DNA of 64,000 bases from Buddleja alternifolia (taxonomy: Eukaryota; Streptophyta; Magnoliopsida; Lamiales; Scrophulariaceae): positions 36,814,980-36,878,979 of the forward strand of contig CM033392.1 of assembly GCA_019426215.1 (NCBI GenBank), given 5' to 3'. Every line of letters begins with the position of its first letter. Positions within the stretch are counted from its first letter, which is position 1. The notes beneath the pieces were generated by a model, which searched no databases, was not told where the DNA came from, and saw only the letters and a program-made list of their open reading frames with translations. The position numbers were made by a program, and so were the translations under genes. Shown piece by piece: positions 60,501-64,000 of the stretch.

Positions 60501-61808
60501 GATAAATTTTCTTAGCAAATACTTACCCTGAACATTTGGAAGCCTCTCAGATTGAGTAGCGGCTTGAGGATCTGAGCTGACTTTGGGAACAACGTCAGAG
60601 AAAGAAGCACTAGCTGACTCTCTACGCGCTGGTTTTGATGGAGCGCTAGAGGATACTGCGGGAGTAGAAAGAGGAGTACGCCTTTGTGCAAGCGATACTT
60701 CTTCTTCTACGGCTTCTTCTTCCTCGGGAACAGGAAAGACAAACGCTGGAGGAGGAGATGGAGAATTAGGAAAGGGAGAAGGAGAAGGGAGCGTTTGTTT
60801 CTTTTTGGGGTCCGGCTTCTTCTTCTTAAGTTCATGCTTTTGTTTCTTTGCGGGCTTGGATGGCTCAGTGACTTTGAGAATGATCTTTCTCTTAGGTCGC
60901 TTGACCACCACTTCTTCTTCCGATGAAGAGGACAATGATGAAGAAGAAGCTTGATCTTCATCATCACTACGAACAACTCCTTCGGGTGGAAGTCGCTCAC
61001 GCTGTTCTTTAGGAATCGCTGCTCCGCCGGGTTTTCGCGGGTTAAGAAGCTCGCTTATCATTTTCTTTCCATAAAATCTGGTCGCTGGAATCTTTTTGCC
61101 AAAAGATTGCGTATATCCACAAGCGCAAAGAATACAACTTAGCACAATCCCGTGAGGCTTGGGATTAACAGACCTAGCCATCGCTACTTTGAAGCGATTG
61201 AAAACGTAGAGAGACCAGTTAACTTTTAACTTGGTTAGGATGGCTACCATCATCTTGTATTGAATGTTGGTGATTTTGTAGAAAGTTCCTTTTCTGCATT
61301 CAATAATCTTTGAACAAATGTCAGCGAGGATGACGTATTCGGCCTTCATATCATTCTTCTTGAAGTTTGGCTCATACGCGGCGTTAACATCGTCTTTCTT
61401 GATCAAAACCCAGACTTTGGTAGCATCTTCGAGATTGACATGTTCTAACTCACTGCCATGATTCGGGAGATTTAGTAGTGAAGAAATCAGAGAGGGAGTG
61501 AGAACAAAGGTCTCTTTAGCAGAATGGAGGACACAGGATATGGAATTGCCGTCTTCAGAAATTTCACCATTATTGAAAAAGTAGAGAGATTCTTCTTCAA
61601 AGTAGTTGTAAGTAGTAGTAAGCATGTCTCTCAAACCAGATTCTTGAACGAGTGGAAGAATCGTTTGAAGAGGGAAGTTCTGGTTATCAAAAAGATAATC
61701 CCAGTTAACCAAAAATTCGGCGTTAACCGTCACTGGTTTTTCAACACGGGAAGTTTTTTCGGTAGCAGAAGTTGCTGTTTTGGAAGATTTTGAAGCTTTG
61801 GGTGTCAT
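57512..61808 (-). pseudogene. Sirevirus envelope-like gene, three exons, 1,372-codon model
   Basis: It lies between pol and the 3' LTR, the place of the Sirevirus envelope-like gene. Exon 1, 61,808-60,527, encodes a globular domain of the putative plant transposon protein type (LVNWDYLFDN, SLISSLLNLPNHG, VLSCILCACGY), then acidic/basic Ser/Pro-rich text. A CAGG-GTAAGT donor (60,526) and GCAG acceptor (60,430) bound a 97-bp intron; exon 2 is 60,429-60,265 (165 bp); a CAGG-GTAAGC donor and TATCAG acceptor bound an 81-bp intron (60,264-60,184); exon 3 is 60,183-57,512. All junctions are phase 1 and the total, 4,119 nt, is divisible by three. Five premature stops lie in exon 3: 59,908, 59,782, 59,191, 58,636 and 57,739 (first bases). 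The C-terminus has a coiled-coil-like stretch (VRLLLRDVADLKNSLDEV). Function is unknown; no convincing signal or membrane segment seen. Exon borders are inference. Confidence 0.75.
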
Positions 61809-62653
61809 TGCTGAAAGGTGAAACTTTGAAGAAAAGAGAGAAGTTTTTGCCTTTTAGAGAGAAATGACTTTTACAGTAGAGAGATTGGAAGAGATAAAGG
61901 TTTTCTGTAAAAGTTTTGAGGGGTTTACATAGAAGGTAAAAGTAACTCCTCAATTGGTAGATGAATGACACGTGTACAGAAGTTAATGAGAAAGAAATCT
62001 GAACCGTGTACACATAACTTCGGATGTCAAAAAGTGCAGTAAAATAGGATATTATAACATTTTTCGGATCTGCAGTTACTTTTTGAAAACGTTTGAAAAA
62101 ATTTGAAATTTTCAGCGTAAATTACACGCGCCTGATAGTACACTGACACGTACTCAGACTCATGCATTTTACTGAACTGCCTAGGTTTAGATAAGAATCA
62201 TAACCGTCAGTTTGATTTGATAGGCACGTGTGGGCAGTTAACAAATTTAGATTTTTGGACTCATCCACATGCTACTTTGTGGCGATGAAAACTATGCATG
62301 ATTTTAAGAAAAATTTCTTAGCGTTATCTTGGGAATTTTCTTAACGCTGAAGATTCTTTTATAAAGTAAATTTAATTTGATACATATCAATCGCTTGTTG
62401 GACTTTAAAACCTTTCATTTTATAAGCGATCAGATTGTAATGAGTAAAAGTAAACGCTAATGATCGATGCATAAGATTTGTTAAAGTCATTTTGATCATA
62501 GTTGCTTACTTAATGAAGTAAGTACAATTTTAAAGTTTCCCCTAAAATTGATAACTCATTTCATTTTTATTTTTTTTGAAGATATAGTTTAGACATCATC
62601 ATAAAGTGGATTCCCCCTAAATTATTTGCCTATTAAATATGATGCTTTATGAT
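61809..62653. other. Spacer between Sirevirus pol and envelope-like gene
   Basis: No long frame on either strand. It should hold the untranslated leader, and possibly a splice acceptor, for the envelope-like transcript. I see no clear promoter. Confidence 0.5.
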
Positions 62654-64000
62654 TTAAGCGTTTAAATCGATCATACCTAATTCACTTCTTAAAGTGAGAA
62701 AGCGTTGTTCGTTGAGCGCTTTGGTGAAGATATCCGCCAGTTGTTTGTCAGTTCCAATGAAATGCATGGAGATATCTTTCTTTTGAACATGGTTACGCAA
62801 GAAATGGTATATAATGTCAATGTGTTTGGTTCTAGAATGAAGGACAAGATTTTGGGTCACAGCTAAAGCGCTTTGGTTATCACAATGGATTGGGGTAGGA
62901 CCTAGGATTGTTCCATAATCTCTAAGTTGTTGCCTCATCCAAAGGATTTGTGCACAACAGCTTCCAGCAGCTACATATTCTGCCTCAGCTGTAGAAGTCG
63001 CTATAGATTGTTGTTTCTTACTATGCCACGAAACTAGTCTATCACCTAGAAATTGACATGTACCACTAGTACTTTTTCTATCTATTTTGCATCCTGCAAA
63101 ATCTGCGTCTGAATAACCAATTAGTTCAAAAGGAGAATCCTGTGGATACCATAAGCCCACATTTTGTGTGCCTTTTAGGTACTTAAGGATTTTCTTGGTA
63201 GCACTTAAGTGTGATTCTCTAAGATCAGATTGAAAACGTGCACACATGCATACCAAAAACATAATATCAGGTCTACTAGCGGTAAAATAAAGAAGTGATC
63301 CAATAATACCCCTATAGTTAGTGATATCAGTTTTCTTCCCACTTTCATCTTTATCTAACTTAAGCGTTTGGTTCATTGGAATTTTTGAAGATGATGCATT
63401 TTCCATACCAAATTTCTTAATCATATCTCTAGTATACTTAGCTTGGTTTATAAATATTCCATTAGGGAGTTGCTTAACTTATAATCCTAAGAAGAAAGTT
63501 AATTCACCCATCATGCTCATTTCAAATTGTTCTTGCATCATTTTCGAAAATTTCTCACACAATCGCTTATTAGTAGAACCAAATATAATATCATCAACAT
63601 AGATTTAGACTAAGAGAATATCTTCATTATGGGTAATTTTAAATAACGTTGTGTCAACGCTGCCTTTTGAAAAGCCTTTACTTATAAGGAAGATAGAGAG
63701 AATGTCATACCATGCTCTTGGTGCTTGTTTAAGGCCATAGAGTGCCTTGTCCAGTTTGTAGACCATACTTTTGCCATGGTTGTTGATGAATCCTGGAGGT
63801 TGCTCCACATAGACTTCTTCTTGGAGTTTACCATTCAAGAATGCACTCTTCACGTCCATTTGATATACTGTGAACTTGTTGCATCGCTTCTACCCAAATT
63901 GAATCACTAAGCGCTTCATCCACTTTCTTTGGTTCCATTTGAGATAGAAAGCTTGCGAACATGGCCTCATTAATTATAACGGACCTAGTTCTAACAGGTG
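62654..64000 (-). pseudogene. pol: Sirevirus pol: RT and RNase H, degenerate
   Basis: Entering from the right edge, the frame reads IINEAMFASF ... [10 protein letters not shown] and is then joined near 63,880, by a deletion of an estimated 80-90 residues, to [20 protein letters not shown]. Next come [14 protein letters not shown] and an intact catalytic box IYVDDIIFGS; a TAA at 63,605-63,607 lies just before it and another TAA at 63,479-63,481 in the LGL-V block. RNase H has GYSDADFAGC, STAEAEYVAA, HCDNQSALAV and TKHIDI, ending at 62,654. The LTR, polypurine tract and RT text are those of SIRE1-like copia elements. Gag, protease and integrase lie outside the window. Confidence 0.9.

Noticed and set aside
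60583..60954. Ser/Gly-rich plus-strand frame
   Set aside because: Antisense of the Ser/Pro/Lys-rich part of the Sirevirus envelope-like gene.
57512..61808. Host nuclear gene unrelated to transposons
   Set aside because: Position between Sirevirus pol and its polypurine tract/3' LTR, same strand, and the plant-transposon-protein-type first domain fit an envelope-like gene better; capture of a host gene is not fully excluded.
1..64000. CRISPR arrays, rRNA genes, bacterial operons
   Set aside because: No regularly spaced repeats of that kind, no rRNA motifs, and all context is plant nuclear.

Overview
This window comes from a flowering-plant nuclear genome, most likely a eudicot. It is AT-rich, gene-poor and built largely from nested transposable elements. 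Host genes elsewhere would have to be spliced, and only one convincing host gene is visible: an INDETERMINATE-DOMAIN (IDD) C2H2 zinc-finger transcription factor at 20,843-23,152 (+), with three exons, both introns at positions usual for the family, and about 441 residues. Everything else that codes is retroelement- or virus-derived and broken.

Layout. 1-10 kb: an inverted LTR edge, a decayed plus-strand Ty1/copia element (gag knuckle, protease, integrase, RT, RNase H, 3' LTR), then a minus-strand non-autonomous element with two LTRs around only about 260 bp of internal DNA. 10-20.8 kb: AT-rich intergenic DNA with microsatellites and small DNA transposons: a CACTA MITE with a 3-bp target duplication, two Mutator-like foldback elements, and a pogo/Lemi1-like remnant with a transposase tail. 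20.8-23.2 kb: the IDD gene. 24-27.8 kb: a foldback MITE, a scrap of copia integrase, LTR pieces of another family, and a tRNA-derived SINE with a 14-bp target duplication. 28.1-36.5 kb (-): a nearly complete endogenous pararetrovirus (Caulimoviridae) with four ORFs in tungrovirus-like order. P1/P2 and P2/P3 are joined by ATGA overlaps. P3 carries movement, coat, protease, RT and RNase H regions, and P4 has a viroplasmin-like segment. A pregenomic TATA box, poly(A) signal and tRNA-Met primer site are still recognisable. 37-56.5 kb: copia elements A and B share one LTR and carry nested solo LTRs; an opposite-strand copy C interrupts B. 56.5-64 kb (-): a Sirevirus-type copia element with degenerate pol and a very large envelope-like gene lying between pol and the 3' LTR. 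That gene reads as three exons if two short phase-1 introns are removed.

How parts relate. The retroelement coding regions are inactivated by stops, frameshifts, deletions and, in two RTs, loss of catalytic aspartates. In the Sirevirus every premature stop I located can be explained by one C-to-T change, as expected for a methylated, silenced element. Target duplications date several insertions relative to one another: solo LTRs lie inside element A's LTR and element B's gag.

The candidates for something undescribed are (1) the four-ORF tungrovirus-like endogenous virus in what looks like a eudicot, (2) the intron-containing Sirevirus envelope-like gene, and (3) a three-fold motif conserved in the long leaders of elements A and B. 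Family assignments are from reading motifs by eye; no database search was possible.
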